DNA from: an uncultured Bacteroidota bacterium
GTDB taxonomy: Bacteria > Bacteroidota > Bacteroidia > Chitinophagales > Chitinophagaceae
Direction of reading: 5' to 3'
Assembly (NCBI GenBank): GCA_903905065.1
Contig: CAIVEW010000009.1
Span: 1 to 64,000 of the forward strand
Length of the DNA stretch: 64,000 nt
Below the pieces are notes generated by a model. It had not been told where the DNA came from. It did not search any database and saw only the letters and a program-made list of their open reading frames with translations. Position numbers and translations under genes: made by a program. Of this stretch, positions 63,338 through 64,000 are shown piece by piece. Each line of letters starts with the position of its first letter. Position 1 is the stretch's first letter.

Positions 63338-63802
63338 CTATTCTCCGACCGTCAGATGCTTCTTCAATACGTCAAAAGTGGTGTTGGACATAGATGATAC
63401 TTCAAGAAGCTGGCTCACATTCGTGAACAAGCCTTTGTTTTTCCTTCGTGCTACGATTTTTGCGGCAGTTACAGGGCCAATACCTTTCAGGCGCACAAGC
63501 GTCGCCGAGTCGGCAGTATTGATGTTGATAATATCTGGAAGGGGGATGGTGTTGGCATCATCTGCATCGGCATAGTCATAACTGCCGTGGATATCATTTG
63601 TTTTCGCAACCGGCTGGCTACGCTTGAGTGCTTCCCAGGCTGCCACTAATTTTCTCTGTTTCTCTACATCGCCATCTGTACGCACCCACAAATGCATAGT
63701 CGCGCGGACGGCAATGAGCACGATAAGCAAAGCAGATAATGCCACCAGCCCTATACGCTCGGTGCGGGTAAAGGAAGTGAAGGATTTTATGATTTTTTTC
63801 AT
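63338..63802 (-). CDS. ComEA-like helix-hairpin-helix protein
   Basis: 154 aa. An N-terminal transmembrane helix (V-A-L-S-A-L-L-I-V-L-I-A-V-R-A) and a linker are followed by a helix-hairpin-helix domain (I-N-I-N-T-A-D-S-A-T-L-V-R-L-K-G-I-G-P-V-T-A-A-K-I-V-A-R-R). The I-N-x-N-x-A ... G-I-G pattern is that of ComEA DNA-binding domains. It could bind DNA at the outer face of the inner membrane during uptake, but non-competence relatives are common. It follows a partial gene on the same strand by 15 bases. Confidence 0.85.
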   Translation of the reverse strand: MKKIIKSFTSFTRTERIGLVALSALLIVLIAVRATMHLWVRTDGDVEKQRKLVAAWEALKRSQPVAKTNDIHGSYDYADADDANTIPLPDIININTADSATLVRLKGIGPVTAAKIVARRKNKGLFTNVSQLLEVSSMSNTTFDVLKKHLTVGE

Positions 63803-63817
63803 TCGCGAGAATGAAGT

Positions 63818-64000
63818 TTAGTTACCCCTGATAAATTCTTCGGCTTGTTCGACGCTAAATGGGCTGGTTCTTCCAGAGGGATCCAGTGAGAGTTCCTTTT
63901 CTATGAGGGATAACTGTTCCCGGGTAATGGTAAACAGCGAGTCCTGCACCTCTTCTTGTAACATATAAAGTGTGCTGAGATGCATATCATCAATCGCGGA
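63818..64000 (-). CDS. C-terminal end of a protein cut by the window edge
   Basis: An open minus-strand frame of 60 codons ends at TAA 63818-63820 and runs to the edge. It is hydrophilic and helical (L-Y-M-L-Q-E-E-V-Q-D-S-L-F, I-E-K-E-L-S-L-D-P). No domain is recognisable in this piece. Its stop lies 15 bases before the ComEA-like start, suggesting an operon. Confidence 0.55.
   Translation of the reverse strand, partial: SAIDDMHLSTLYMLQEEVQDSLFTITREQLSLIEKELSLDPSGRTSPFSVEQAEEFIRGN

Overview
The window looks like a chromosomal segment of a free-living Bacteroidota bacterium, most likely of the Chitinophagaceae/Sphingobacteriia type. The signs are five secreted proteins with type IX secretion (T9SS) sorting domains, a PorP/SprF protein, a DUF4270 lipoprotein, a darB/darA (dialkylresorcinol) pair, a CarboxypepD_reg TonB receptor and several Bacteroidota-style TAnnTTTG promoter boxes. 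No rRNA, tRNA, CRISPR array, prophage or insertion sequence was recognised. No gene-free stretch exceeds about 260 bases.

Layout. 1-5440: a MauE/DoxX-type membrane protein (cut by the edge), an orphan lipoprotein, an ECF sigma / anti-sigma / Spy-like operon and a T9SS type A protein. 5668-16217: housekeeping and envelope genes, namely a TMTC-like TPR membrane protein, a UPF0175/DUF3368 toxin-antitoxin-like pair whose second gene carries a frameshift, purB, an rRNA m5C methyltransferase, a LysM/RlpA-like protein, a GT9 glycosyltransferase, a Uma2 protein and YkuK. 16391-25115: a type B T9SS cargo followed by PorP/SprF, an OmpR-type regulator, a small membrane-anchored protein and a TonB receptor. 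25184-30835: darB-darA, a 2OG-Fe(II) oxygenase and cdd-nupC for nucleoside salvage.

30970-45416 is the most striking part: two tandem giant T9SS proteins (2662 and 2139 aa). Each has an array of about 73-residue Ig-like repeats, 22 copies in the first and 17 in the second. The segments flanking the arrays are colinear and almost identical in length (161/161 aa before, 451/452 aa after), and the last five repeats correspond one to one. The N-terminal heads are unrelated (452 and 291 aa). This points to gene duplication, head replacement and a change of repeat number.

45460-64000: two AT-rich orphan genes, a choice-of-anchor-L T9SS protein, a carboxylesterase, an LpxR-like / LpxL-like lipid A pair, a BadF-type kinase, a DUF1223 protein, a polytopic membrane protein, then the glmS - DUF4270 - short glycogen-synthase-like block divergent from panC, followed by an acyl-CoA dehydrogenase, a Tic20/DUF4870-type protein and a ComEA-like helix-hairpin-helix protein.

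Functional themes are secretion of very large adhesin-like surface proteins through the T9SS, envelope and lipid A remodelling, outer-membrane uptake and an aryl-lipid (dialkylresorcinol) branch. All functions are inferred by reading the translations; no database search was possible.
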